A model generated the notes under the pieces. That model saw only the letters and a list, made by a program, of their open reading frames with translations, did no database searches and was not told where the DNA came from. Of a stretch of 64,000 bases of DNA, positions 1 through 9,326 are shown piece by piece. This DNA comes from Halomonas denitrificans. GTDB lineage: Bacteria > Pseudomonadota > Gammaproteobacteria > Xanthomonadales > Wenzhouxiangellaceae. Position numbers and translations under genes: made by a program. The DNA lies in NCBI GenBank assembly GCA_019800895.1, contig JAHVKF010000003.1:1-64000 (forward strand), read 5' to 3'. Each line of letters begins with the position of its first letter. The first letter of the stretch is position 1.

Positions 1-3000
1 TGGACCTACACGATCAGCTACACGGTCAGCCAGGCGGACATCGACGCCGGCGCGGACCTGATCAACAGCGCATCGGTTGCGACCAACGAAGTGCCGGGTC
101 CGACGACCGACTCCGCGACGACGCCGGTCAATGCGGCCGCCAGCCTGACGATCACCAAGACCCAGTCCGGCGGCCCGAACCCGGTGACCGCCGCAGGGCA
201 AGTCATCGACTACACGATCGTTGTCGAGAACACCGGTGCGGTCACGCAGACCGGCGTCAGCACTTCCGACACGCTGCCCGACGGCAGCGCAGGCACCCTG
301 ACCGGCCCGGCCGAGTCCATCTCTTCCAACGGCGACCTCGATGTCGGCGAGACCTGGACCTACACGATCAGCTATACGGTCACGCAGGCGGACGTCGACG
401 CCGGCAATGATCTCGTCAACACCGCTTCGGTGACTACGACGCAGGTTCCTGGCCCGACCACCGACACCGCGACGACCCCGGTCAACGCCGCGGCCAGCCT
501 GACGATCACCAAGACCCAGACGGGCGGTCCGAACCCGGTGACCGCCGCAGGGCAAGTCATCGACTACACGATCGTGGTCGAGAACACCGGCAGCGTGACC
601 CAGACCGGCGTCTCGACAAACGACGTTCTTCCGGACGGATCCGCAGGCACGCTGACCGGACCGGTCGAGTCCATCTCGGCGAACGGTCAGCTGGACGTGG
701 GCGAGACCTGGACCTACACGATCAGCTACACGGTCAGCCAGGCGGACATCGACGCCGGCGCGGACCTGATCAACAGCGCATCGGTTGCGACCAACGAAGT
801 GCCGGGCCCGACCACCGACACCGCGACGACCCCGGTCAATGCCGCGGCGAGCCTGACGATCACGAAAACCCAGTCCGGCGGCCCGAACCCGGTCACGGCC
901 GCGGGCCAGTCGATCGACTACACGATCGTGGTCGAGAACACCGGCAGCGTGACCCAGACCGGCGTCAGCACTTCCGATACGCTGCCCGACGGCAGTGCAG
1001 GTGTGCTCTCCGGTCCGGTCGAGTCCATCTCTTCCAACGGAGACCTCGACGTCGGCGAGACCTGGACGTACACGATCAGCTATACGGTCAGCCAAGCGGA
1101 CATCGACGCGGGCAGTGATCTCGTCAACACGGCAACCGTCACCACGACGCAGGTCCCTGGACCGACCACCGACACGGCCACCACGCCCGTCAACGCCGCG
1201 GCGAGCCTGACGATCACGAAAACCCAGTCCGGCGGCCCGACCCCGGTCACGGCCGCGGGCCAGTCCATCGACTACACGATCGTGGTCGAGAACACCGGCA
1301 GCGTGACCCAGACCGGCGTCAGCACCTCCGACACGCTGCCCGACGGCAGCGCAGGCACCCTGATCGGACCGACCGAGTCCATCTCGGCGAACGGTCAGCT
1401 GGACGTCGGTGAGACCTGGACCTACACGATCAGCTACACGGTCAGCCAGGCGGACATCGACGCCGGCGCGGACCTGATCAACAGCGCATCGGTTGCGACC
1501 AACGAAGTGCCGGGTCCGACGACCGACTCCGCGACGACCCCGGTCAATGCGGCCGCGAGCCTGACGATCACCAAGACCCAGACGGGCGGTCCGAACCCGG
1601 TGACCTCCGCAGGGCAAGTCATCGACTACACGATCGTGGTCGAGAACACCGGCAGCGTGACCCAGACCGGCGTCTCGACAAACGACGTTCTTCCGGACGG
1701 ATCGGCTGGCACGCTGACTGGACCGGTCGAGTCGTTGAATGCCGACGGCCAGCTGGACGTCGGTGAGACCTGGACCTACACGATCAGCTACACGGTCACG
1801 CAGGCGGACGTCGACGCCGGCAATGATCTCGTCAACACCGCTTCGGTGACCACGACGCAGGTTCCTGGCCCGACCACCGACACCGCGACGACGCCGGTCA
1901 ATGCGGCCGCGAGCCTGACGATCACCAAGACCCAGACGGGCGGTCCGAACCCGGTGACCGCCGCAGGGCAGGTCATCGACTACACGATCGTGGTCGAGAA
2001 CACCGGCAGCGTGACCCAGACCGGCGTCTCGACAAACGACGTTCTTCCGGACGGATCGGCTGGCACGCTGTCCGGCCCGACCGAGTCCATCTCCGCGAAC
2101 GGGCAGCTGGACGTCGGCGAGACCTGGACCTACACGATCAGCTATACGGTCAGCCAGGCCGACGTCGACGCCGGCAGTGATCTTGTCAACACCGCTTCGG
2201 TGGCGACCAATGAAGTGCCGGGCCCGACGAGCGACACGGCCACCACGCCGATCAACGCCGCGGCCAGCCTGACGATCACCAAGACCCAGACGGGCGGCCC
2301 GAACCCGGTGACCGCCGCAGGGCAAGTCATCGACTACACGATCGTTGTCGAGAACACCGGCAGCGTGACCCAGACCGGCGTCAGCACCTCCGACACGCTG
2401 CCCGACGGCAGCGCAGGCACCCTGACCGGCCCGGCCGAGTCCATCTCTTCCAACGGCGACCTCGATGTCGGCGAGACCTGGACCTACACGATCAGCTATA
2501 CGGTCACGCAGGCGGACGTCGACGCCGGCAATGATCTCGTCAACACCGCTTCGGTGGCCACGACGCAGGTTCCTGGCCCGACCACCGACACCGCGACGAC
2601 GCCGGTCAATGCGGCCGCGAGCCTGACGATCACCAAGACCCAGTCCGGCGGCCCGAACCCGGTGACCGCCGCAGGGCAAGTCATCGACTACACGATCGTG
2701 GTCGAGAACACCGGTGCGGTCACGCAGACCGGCGTCAGCACTTCCGATACGCTGCCCGACGGCAGTGCAGGTGTGCTCTCCGGTCCGGTCGAATCGTTGA
2801 ATGCCGACGGCCAACTCGAGGTTGGCGAGACCTGGACCTACACGATCAGCTACACGGTCAGCCAGGCCGACGTCGATGCCGGTGCCGACCTGGTCAACAC
2901 CGCGAGTGTCACCACGACGCAGGTCCCGGGCCCGACGAGCGACACGGCCACCACGCCGATCAACGCGGCGGCCAGCCTGACGATCACCAAGACCCAGACG

Positions 3001-6000
3001 GGCGGTCCGAACCCGGTCACGGCCGCGGGGCAGGTCATCGACTACACGATCGTGGTCGAGAACACCGGCAGCGTGACCCAGACCGGCGTCTCGACAAACG
3101 ACGTTCTTCCGGACGGATCCGCAGGCACGCTGACCGGACCGGTCGAGTCCATCTCGGCGAACGGTCAGCTGGACGTGGGCGAGACCTGGACGTACACCAT
3201 CAGCTATACGGTCACCCAGGCGGACATCGACGCGGGCAGTGACCTCGTCAACACGGCGAGTGTCACCACGACGCAGGTCCCTGGACCGACCACGGACACG
3301 GCGACCACGCCGATCAACGCGGCGGCCAGCCTGACGATCACCAAGACCCAGACGGGCGGTCCGAACCCGGTCACGGCCGCGGGGCAGGTCATCGACTACA
3401 CGATCGTGGTCGAGAACACCGGCGCGGTTACCCAGACCGGCGTCTCGACGAGCGACGTTCTTCCGGACGGCTCGGCTGGCACGCTCTCCGGTCCGGTCGA
3501 ATCGTTGAATGCCGACGGTCAACTCGAGGTTGGCGAGAGTTGGACCTACACGATCAGCTACACGGTCACGCAGGCCGACGTCGATGCCGGTGCCGACCTG
3601 GTCAACATCGCAACTGTCACCACGACCCAGGTGCCGGGCCCGACGTCGGATACCGCGACGACCCCGGTCTCGCCCCCGCAGATCGGCGTGACCAAGACGT
3701 CCGACCCGGTCTCCGGGTCGACGGTGGAGGCCGGCGACACGATCACCTATACATTGACCCTGAACGTCGCCAACGGTCCGACCACGGCCGACGTGGTCCT
3801 GTCCGACACGCTGGACGCCGACCTGACCGGCTTCCAGGTGGTCAGCGCCGGGGCATTCGCGATCGCCGGCAGCAATCCGTACAGCTTCACGCTGGCCGCG
3901 GGTGCGGCGACCGGCAGCTATACCGTGGTCTACAGCGCCGACGTTTCGGCGTCCGCCAGCGGCTCGGTCGGCAACAGCGTGGTGGTGACCGGCGACGGCG
4001 GCGATCCGGATCCGGAGTGCACCAGCTGCACGACCAACCACCCGGTCGCCGACCCCGCCGTCGTCGTCGTCAAGAGCGCCGATCCTGCCAGCGGTATCGA
4101 TGTGACCGCCGGTCAGACCATCACCTACACGCTCACGGCGACCATCAGCGCTGCTGCGTTGACCGCCGACCTGGTGCTGACCGACACGCTCGGGGCCGGC
4201 CTGACCTTCGGTTCGGTGACCGCACCCGGTGCGTTCGCGGCCAACACCGCAGGGAATCCGCTGACGTTCACGCTGCCGAGCGGCACGGTGCCCGGAACCT
4301 ACGCCGTCGAGTACACCGTCACGGTCGACGACGATGCCAGCGGCTCGGTCGGCAACAGCGTGGTGGTGTCCGGCGACGGCGGCGATCCGGATCCGGAGTG
4401 CACCAGCTGTACGACCAACCACCCGGTCGCCGACCCGGCAATCGTGGTCGTGAAGAGCGCCGATCCCGCGGACGGAAGCACCGTGGCGGCGGGGCAGACG
4501 ATCACGTACACGGTCACGGCGACGGTCGGTGACGCAGCGCTGACGTCCGACCTGGTCCTGACCGACGTGTTGAGCGCGGGACTGACCTTCGGCGCGGTGA
4601 CCAGCGCCGGGGCCTACACCGCGGACGGCTCGGGCGCACCGACGCTGACCTTCACGCTGCCTTCGGGTACCGTACCGGGCACCTACGCGGTCGAGTACAC
4701 GGCGACGGTCGATGCCGATGCGACCGGCTCGGTCGGCAACAATGTCGCCGTGACCGGCGACGGCGGCGACCCGGATCCGGAGTGCACCAGTTGCACGACG
4801 AGCCACCCGGTCCTCAACGTCGAGGTCGCGAAGGCGTCCGATCCTGCCGACGGCTCGACCGTGGCGGCGGGCGACCTGATCACCTACACGGTCACCGCGA
4901 CGGTGCTCGACGGCACGCTGACGGCCGACCTGGTGCTGACCGATACGCTGGGAGCTGGCCTGAGCTTCGGTGCGGTGACCGTACCCGGCGCGTTCACGCC
5001 CGATGCGAGCGCTGCGCCGGTGCTGACGTTCACGCTGCCGGCCGGGACCGGCCCGGGCACCTACGCGGTCGAGTACACGGCGACGGTCGATCCGGACGCC
5101 ACGGGATCGGTCGGGAACAGCGTGGTCGTGACCGGCGACGGCGGCGATCCCGATCCGGAATGCACCGGCTGCACGACGAGCCATCCGGTCCTCAACGTCG
5201 AGGTCGCGAAGGCGTCCGATCCTGCCGACGGCTCGACCGTGGCGGCGGGCGACACGATCACCTACACGGTCACCGCGACGGTGCTTGACGGCACGCTGGC
5301 GGCCGACCTGGTGCTGACCGATACGCTGGGCGCGGGCCTGACCTTCGGCGCCGTGACCGCACCGGGCGCGTTCACGCCCGATGCGAGCGGTGCACCGGTG
5401 CTGACGTTCACGTTGCCGGCCGGAACCGGGCCAGGCACTTACGCGGTCGAGTACACCGCGACGGTCGACGCCGATGCCACCGGTTCGGTGGGCAACAGCG
5501 TGGTCGTGACCGGCGACGGCGGCGATCCGGCCCCCGAGTGCGCGAACTGCTCGACCACGCACCCGCTGACGGACCCGGTCGTGGTGGTCGCCAAGGCATC
5601 GAGCCCGGCCAGCGGCACCGAGCTTGTCGTCGGTCAGACCGTCGACTACACGCTCACCGTCGATGTCGGCAATGCCGCGCTGACGTCCGACCTCGTGCTG
5701 ACGGACACGCTTGGAAGCGGACTGACCTTCGGCGCGGTGACCGACCCCGGAGCGTTCGTGTCCGATAGCTCGGCGGCGCCGGTCCTGACGTTCACGCTGC
5801 CGTCGGGGACGGTTCCCGGGGTCTACCAGGTCGACTACAGCGCGACCGTCGATGCCGATGCCGGTGGAACGACCGTCGGCAACAGCGTCGAGCCTTCCGG
5901 CGGCGGCGATCCCGATCCCGAGTGCTCGAGCTGCACGACGACGCACCCGGTCCGTACCCTGTCGCTGGACAAGCGGGTCGTGTCTCTGAGCGCCACGGGG

Positions 6001-6825
6001 CCGAACAGCTGGCGCATCGACTACGAGATCGAGATCGTCAACCCTGGTCAGACCGCGGTGCTCTACACGCTGATCGACACGCTCGGGTTCACTACCACCG
6101 GGTTGCAGGTCGGCGCGACCGGCCTGGTATCGACCACGGGCGGTGTGCTCGACCCGGCGATCGCCTCGGGTCAGTTCACGCCGGCCGTCGGAACCGCACT
6201 CCAGGTCTCGGAAACCGACGTCGCCATCGGCGCCGGTGCCACCCACCGCTACCGGCTCGCGATTCCCTTCGGCGTCGTGGCCGGCCAGCTCCAGGACGGA
6301 GCCTGCAACGGGTCGGCGGGGAACGGTTTGTACAACCTGGCCGAGATTCCCGGCGCGCCGACGCTCGGCGCGGACGCCTGCGCGTCGATCGACGAGAGCG
6401 GGGACGTCGCGATCGAACTGATCAAGACCGTCGAGCTTGGCGTGGACTTCAACGGCAACGACTACGGCGACGTCGGCGACGTGCTGTTCTACACGTTCGA
6501 GATCACGAACATCGGGACCGAGCCGCTGACCGACGTCCAGCTGATCGATCTGCTGGTCGACGACCTCGTGTGCATGGCCCGGGCCTCCGACGGCGAGCCG
6601 CTCCAGGTGCTGCCGCACGATGCGGTTCGCTACGACGGCTTCGAGCAGGGCGGGCTGGGCGCCCTCAATCCTTCGGCCTCGATCGTGTGTTCGGCCACCC
6701 ACGAACTGACCGCGCAGGACGTCTCGCGACGGCGCGTCGAGAACACCGCGACCGCGCTCGGCACCGGGCCGAACGGCGAAGTCGTCAGTTCGGTCAGTAC
6801 CGCGGTTTACACTTCGTTCCAATGA
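1..6825 (+). CDS. Giant DUF11-type repeat surface protein, 3' part
   Basis: The reading frame is open from the first base of the window, so the true start and signal peptide lie upstream; 2274 codons are visible. Ten near-identical 118-residue repeats (starting AASLTITKTQ) are followed by six repeats of about 126 residues that end in a DPECTSC-type cysteine pair and HPV. Two diverged C-terminal domains follow (near SLDKRVVSLSA and IELIKTVELG). The repeats look like DUF11/DUF7507 beta-sandwich domains, which are common in long secreted or surface-displayed stalk proteins. No LPXTG, PEP-CTERM or autotransporter end is seen; the protein stops at SFQ. The next gene starts 16 bases downstream and carries related domains plus a membrane tail, so the two probably act together at the cell surface. 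Family assignment is from motif recognition; adhesion or stalk function is inferred. Confidence 0.8.
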   Translation, partial: WTYTISYTVSQADIDAGADLINSASVATNEVPGPTTDSATTPVNAAASLTITKTQSGGPNPVTAAGQVIDYTIVVENTGAVTQTGVSTSDTLPDGSAGTLTGPAESISSNGDLDVGETWTYTISYTVTQADVDAGNDLVNTASVTTTQVPGPTTDTATTPVNAAASLTITKTQTGGPNPVTAAGQVIDYTIVVENTGSVTQTGVSTNDVLPDGSAGTLTGPVESISANGQLDVGETWTYTISYTVSQADIDAGADLINSASVATNEVPGPTTDTATTPVNAAASLTITKTQSGGPNPVTAAGQSIDYTIVVENTGSVTQTGVSTSDTLPDGSAGVLSGPVESISSNGDLDVGETWTYTISYTVSQADIDAGSDLVNTATVTTTQVPGPTTDTATTPVNAAASLTITKTQSGGPTPVTAAGQSIDYTIVVENTGSVTQTGVSTSDTLPDGSAGTLIGPTESISANGQLDVGETWTYTISYTVSQADIDAGADLINSASVATNEVPGPTTDSATTPVNAAASLTITKTQTGGPNPVTSAGQVIDYTIVVENTGSVTQTGVSTNDVLPDGSAGTLTGPVESLNADGQLDVGETWTYTISYTVTQADVDAGNDLVNTASVTTTQVPGPTTDTATTPVNAAASLTITKTQTGGPNPVTAAGQVIDYTIVVENTGSVTQTGVSTNDVLPDGSAGTLSGPTESISANGQLDVGETWTYTISYTVSQADVDAGSDLVNTASVATNEVPGPTSDTATTPINAAASLTITKTQTGGPNPVTAAGQVIDYTIVVENTGSVTQTGVSTSDTLPDGSAGTLTGPAESISSNGDLDVGETWTYTISYTVTQADVDAGNDLVNTASVATTQVPGPTTDTATTPVNAAASLTITKTQSGGPNPVTAAGQVIDYTIVVENTGAVTQTGVSTSDTLPDGSAGVLSGPVESLNADGQLEVGETWTYTISYTVSQADVDAGADLVNTASVTTTQVPGPTSDTATTPINAAASLTITKTQTGGPNPVTAAGQVIDYTIVVENTGSVTQTGVSTNDVLPDGSAGTLTGPVESISANGQLDVGETWTYTISYTVTQADIDAGSDLVNTASVTTTQVPGPTTDTATTPINAAASLTITKTQTGGPNPVTAAGQVIDYTIVVENTGAVTQTGVSTSDVLPDGSAGTLSGPVESLNADGQLEVGESWTYTISYTVTQADVDAGADLVNIATVTTTQVPGPTSDTATTPVSPPQIGVTKTSDPVSGSTVEAGDTITYTLTLNVANGPTTADVVLSDTLDADLTGFQVVSAGAFAIAGSNPYSFTLAAGAATGSYTVVYSADVSASASGSVGNSVVVTGDGGDPDPECTSCTTNHPVADPAVVVVKSADPASGIDVTAGQTITYTLTATISAAALTADLVLTDTLGAGLTFGSVTAPGAFAANTAGNPLTFTLPSGTVPGTYAVEYTVTVDDDASGSVGNSVVVSGDGGDPDPECTSCTTNHPVADPAIVVVKSADPADGSTVAAGQTITYTVTATVGDAALTSDLVLTDVLSAGLTFGAVTSAGAYTADGSGAPTLTFTLPSGTVPGTYAVEYTATVDADATGSVGNNVAVTGDGGDPDPECTSCTTSHPVLNVEVAKASDPADGSTVAAGDLITYTVTATVLDGTLTADLVLTDTLGAGLSFGAVTVPGAFTPDASAAPVLTFTLPAGTGPGTYAVEYTATVDPDATGSVGNSVVVTGDGGDPDPECTGCTTSHPVLNVEVAKASDPADGSTVAAGDTITYTVTATVLDGTLAADLVLTDTLGAGLTFGAVTAPGAFTPDASGAPVLTFTLPAGTGPGTYAVEYTATVDADATGSVGNSVVVTGDGGDPAPECANCSTTHPLTDPVVVVAKASSPASGTELVVGQTVDYTLTVDVGNAALTSDLVLTDTLGSGLTFGAVTDPGAFVSDSSAAPVLTFTLPSGTVPGVYQVDYSATVDADAGGTTVGNSVEPSGGGDPDPECSSCTTTHPVRTLSLDKRVVSLSATGPNSWRIDYEIEIVNPGQTAVLYTLIDTLGFTTTGLQVGATGLVSTTGGVLDPAIASGQFTPAVGTALQVSETDVAIGAGATHRYRLAIPFGVVAGQLQDGACNGSAGNGLYNLAEIPGAPTLGADACASIDESGDVAIELIKTVELGVDFNGNDYGDVGDVLFYTFEITNIGTEPLTDVQLIDLLVDDLVCMARASDGEPLQVLPHDAVRYDGFEQGGLGALNPSASIVCSATHELTAQDVSRRRVENTATALGTGPNGEVVSSVSTAVYTSFQ
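133..3672 (+). repeat. Ten tandem 354-bp in-frame coding repeats
   Basis: Ten copies with an exact 354-bp period (118 codons) are visible; more probably lie upstream of the window. Copies differ in short blocks (TSDTLPDG or TNDVLPDG; SISSNGDLDV, SISANGQLDV or SLNADGQLEV; SGGPNPV or TGGPNPV) that are reshuffled between copies. No length changes are seen inside the array. The high DNA identity also explains the regular short antisense open frames, which are not genes. Confidence 0.95.
3676..5952 (+). repeat. Six tandem coding repeats of about 126 codons with cysteine pairs
   Basis: Six diverged DUF11-like units each start near (V/T)KxSDPxxG and end with a GDGGDPDPEC-type segment holding two cysteines (ECTSC, ECTGC, ECANC or ECSSC). 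Units four and five are the most alike. The first class of repeats in this gene lacks cysteines, so disulfide bonds may stiffen only this part of the stalk; that role is inferred. Confidence 0.85.
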
Positions 6826-6841
6826 CCGAGAGGAATCGACC

Positions 6842-8548
6842 ATGACGCTGCTCGATACGCCAACGTCGACCCGATCGGTCGCAGACCGGACCGGCGACCC
6901 GATGCGATCAACCCCGTCCGTTCATGCCCCGGTGTCCGGCTCGACCCCGCTGGTCGTTTCGGTGCTGTCCTGGCTGATGGTTGCCGGGTCGATGCTGGCT
7001 GCCGTGCAGGCCTCGGCGTTCACGCTGGAGTCGACGCCTGCGGCACGTGCGGCCGACGGTTCGGCCGTGGTCGACGTCAGACTCGTGGCGCCGGAGCCAT
7101 CGCAGGACGGGCGCAGCACCGCCTCCCTCGACCTTCATGTCTCGGCCGGGACCGTCGACGGTTGCGGCGATCTGACGGCCCGGATCGCGACCGCCGGGGC
7201 GGCGGAATGCTCCTGGGCCCTGCCCGCCCGCATCGATCACGCCGGAATGCAGGCGATCGTGCGCTACGACGACGGAACGAGCGAGGTCCGCAGCCTTCGT
7301 TGGTCCGGCCTGCGTGGAGCAACCGTTCCGCAAGGCGTGCTGGCGCTGGTGTCGAGCGGAGTGCATGTCGACACCGACCTGGACGGCGTACTGGATGCCG
7401 GCGAAACGATCGATTATCGGTACCGTCTGATCAACCTCGGCTCGCTCGCCCTGGACTCGCTCGCCGTCACGGACCTCGATGGCGGGGTGACCTGCCCGGC
7501 GGCCACGCTGGCGATCGGGGCCGACCAGGTCTGCCTGCGCAGCCACGTGATCACGGCGGTGGAGGCGGCCGCCGGACGGGTCGAGAACGTGATCGAGGCC
7601 ACCGGCTCGGACGCGCTCGGCCTGCCGGTACAGAGCTCGGACCTGGTGATCCGGGTCGATCTGGCTGGGCGCAGCGGCATTGCCGTGCTCAAGAGCCCGT
7701 TCCTGGCCGACGACGTGGACGGCAGCGGCTTCGCCAGCCTCGGCGACATCGTCCGCTACGACTTCGTGGCGACCAATACCAACGACGACGAGCTGACCGA
7801 CGTCGAACTGGTCGAGCCCGATCCTTCGCTGATCGACACGCCGATCGTCTGCAGTTCGACGACCTTCGATGGAAACCCGTTCACCGGCAACGGTACCGGC
7901 GTTCTCGCCGGCGGCGACTCGGTGCTGTGCACGGCCACCTACGAGATCCGCCAGGGCGACGTCGATGCGGGGCAGGCACTGAACCTGGTGCAGGTGTTCG
8001 GAACGAATCCGTTCGCGATCCGCATCAGCGGCAGCGGAGCCACCTCGCTGGTGCTGCCCGGCCCGGGCTCGCTGGCCGTCAGCAAGACGGTTGAACCCCC
8101 GGTCGTGGTTGCCGGGCAACCGGTGATCTACACGATCACGGTGACCAACACCGGCCCGGGCACGCTGTTCGACGTCGGCATCATCGATCCGATTCCGGTC
8201 GGGATCGTCTCCTTCGACTGGACCTGTGCCGGCAGCTACTGCCCGAACCCCAGCGGCACCGGCGCGATCAACGAGATGATTCCGGCGCTTCCGGCCGGCG
8301 AACAGGTGGTCTACACCGTCGAGGCCGAAGTCGCGATGGACGCGCCGGACGGTATCGAGAACGTGGTGGACGTCACGCCGCCGAGCCTGATCGGCTGCGA
8401 GCCCCACGGTGGGCCGCCGCCGTGCATCGGCATCGCGCCGATCGTCGTCATCGGCCAGGCGATCGGCGTACCGGCGCTCGACCGTCTCGGACTGGTCGCG
8501 CTGGTCCTGCTGCTTGCCCTGGGCGTGCTGGTTCGGCGCGCGACCTGA
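6842..8548 (+). CDS. DUF11-domain protein with IPTL-CTERM-like sorting tail
   Basis: A 568-residue exported protein. A basic N-terminus is followed by a hydrophobic stretch (LVVSVLSWLMVAGSMLAAV) ending at ASA, a plausible signal peptide; an ATG at 6902 would also keep it. DUF11-like domains lie in the middle and near LAVSKTVEPPVVVAGQPVIY. The C-terminus reads VPALDRLGLVALVLLLALG, then RR, which matches the Pro-hydrophobic-Arg layout of IPTL-CTERM sorting signals handled by exosortase-type systems. A GAGAGGA ribosome site precedes ATG 6842. The gene lies 16 bases after the giant repeat gene, so an operon is likely. It may be the anchored partner of the larger protein. No exosortase is present in the window. 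Confidence 0.8.
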   Translation: MTLLDTPTSTRSVADRTGDPMRSTPSVHAPVSGSTPLVVSVLSWLMVAGSMLAAVQASAFTLESTPAARAADGSAVVDVRLVAPEPSQDGRSTASLDLHVSAGTVDGCGDLTARIATAGAAECSWALPARIDHAGMQAIVRYDDGTSEVRSLRWSGLRGATVPQGVLALVSSGVHVDTDLDGVLDAGETIDYRYRLINLGSLALDSLAVTDLDGGVTCPAATLAIGADQVCLRSHVITAVEAAAGRVENVIEATGSDALGLPVQSSDLVIRVDLAGRSGIAVLKSPFLADDVDGSGFASLGDIVRYDFVATNTNDDELTDVELVEPDPSLIDTPIVCSSTTFDGNPFTGNGTGVLAGGDSVLCTATYEIRQGDVDAGQALNLVQVFGTNPFAIRISGSGATSLVLPGPGSLAVSKTVEPPVVVAGQPVIYTITVTNTGPGTLFDVGIIDPIPVGIVSFDWTCAGSYCPNPSGTGAINEMIPALPAGEQVVYTVEAEVAMDAPDGIENVVDVTPPSLIGCEPHGGPPPCIGIAPIVVIGQAIGVPALDRLGLVALVLLLALGVLVRRAT

Positions 8549-8557
8549 TCGGCTCGG

Positions 8558-9199
8558 TCAGCCGACGCCCAGGCGCTCGGCTGCCCGGGCGCGCCACTCC
8601 AGCAGCGTCCGATGCCTCGGCTGCGGTTGCAGCTTCAGGCCCCAGCCGGCGAACTCCAGGATCACCCAGGCCGTGATGTCTGCCCCGGAGAACGGACCGC
8701 CGGCGATCCAGGCGCCACTGTCGGCTCCGGTCTCGAGGCGCGTGTCCAGCCGGTCGAAGAAGCGCTCGACGCGCTGGCGGCCGCGCTCGGCCAGCTCCGG
8801 AAGCTGGGCCACCGGCGTGGGTCCCGGCAGACCGCGGTCCTTCATGCCCGGGGCACCGTTGCGGAAACCCTCCATGACCGCGAGCAGGCCTTGCATTTCC
8901 AGCCAGTGGTCCGTGTCGAGAATGCGGGCCCGCTCCAGCGGGGTGCGGCCGTAAAGCGGCACGCCCTCGGAGATCTCGTCGAGATAGCGGCAGATCGCGA
9001 CGACTTCGCTGATCCGTGTACCGTCATCGAGTTCCAGCACGGGCACCGTGCCGTCGGGATTGATCTCGAGGAAACCGGCCTCGAGCTGGCCCCCTGAGGC
9101 GAGGTCGACGGTCTCGACCGGCAACTCGATGCCGCGGGCTTCGAGGAACAGGTGCACACGGCGGGGGCTGGGGGCGCGTTCGTCGCTGTAGAGTTTCAT
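8558..9199 (-). CDS. Glutathione S-transferase family protein
   Basis: The 213-residue protein starting MKLYSDERAPSPRR has the usual GST length. An N-terminal thioredoxin-like half (about residues 1-80) holds the cis-proline segment GTVPVLEL and the glutathione-binding SEVVAI. A helical C-terminal half ends with the ISGADIT-like motif FSGADITAW. The open frame runs further upstream, but this Met fits the family's N-terminus. The substrate cannot be told. It is divergent from the HD-GYP gene at 9327. Confidence 0.85.
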   Translation of the reverse strand: MKLYSDERAPSPRRVHLFLEARGIELPVETVDLASGGQLEAGFLEINPDGTVPVLELDDGTRISEVVAICRYLDEISEGVPLYGRTPLERARILDTDHWLEMQGLLAVMEGFRNGAPGMKDRGLPGPTPVAQLPELAERGRQRVERFFDRLDTRLETGADSGAWIAGGPFSGADITAWVILEFAGWGLKLQPQPRHRTLLEWRARAAERLGVG

Positions 9200-9326
9200 C
9201 GCGTCAGCATGCGCCAGCGCCGCGGTCCCGGTCAAACGCGTGCGGGTCAAACCGAGGAAAAGCATCGAGTTACGGCCGCAGTCGTCGTAGAATGCAGGTT
9301 CTCCGTTCCGAGGCCCATCGCCGCCG

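Noticed and set aside
18-3746. Regular 62-residue antisense frames every 354 bases
   Set aside because: They follow the coding repeat exactly and carry no signal of their own; a by-product of repeated DNA.
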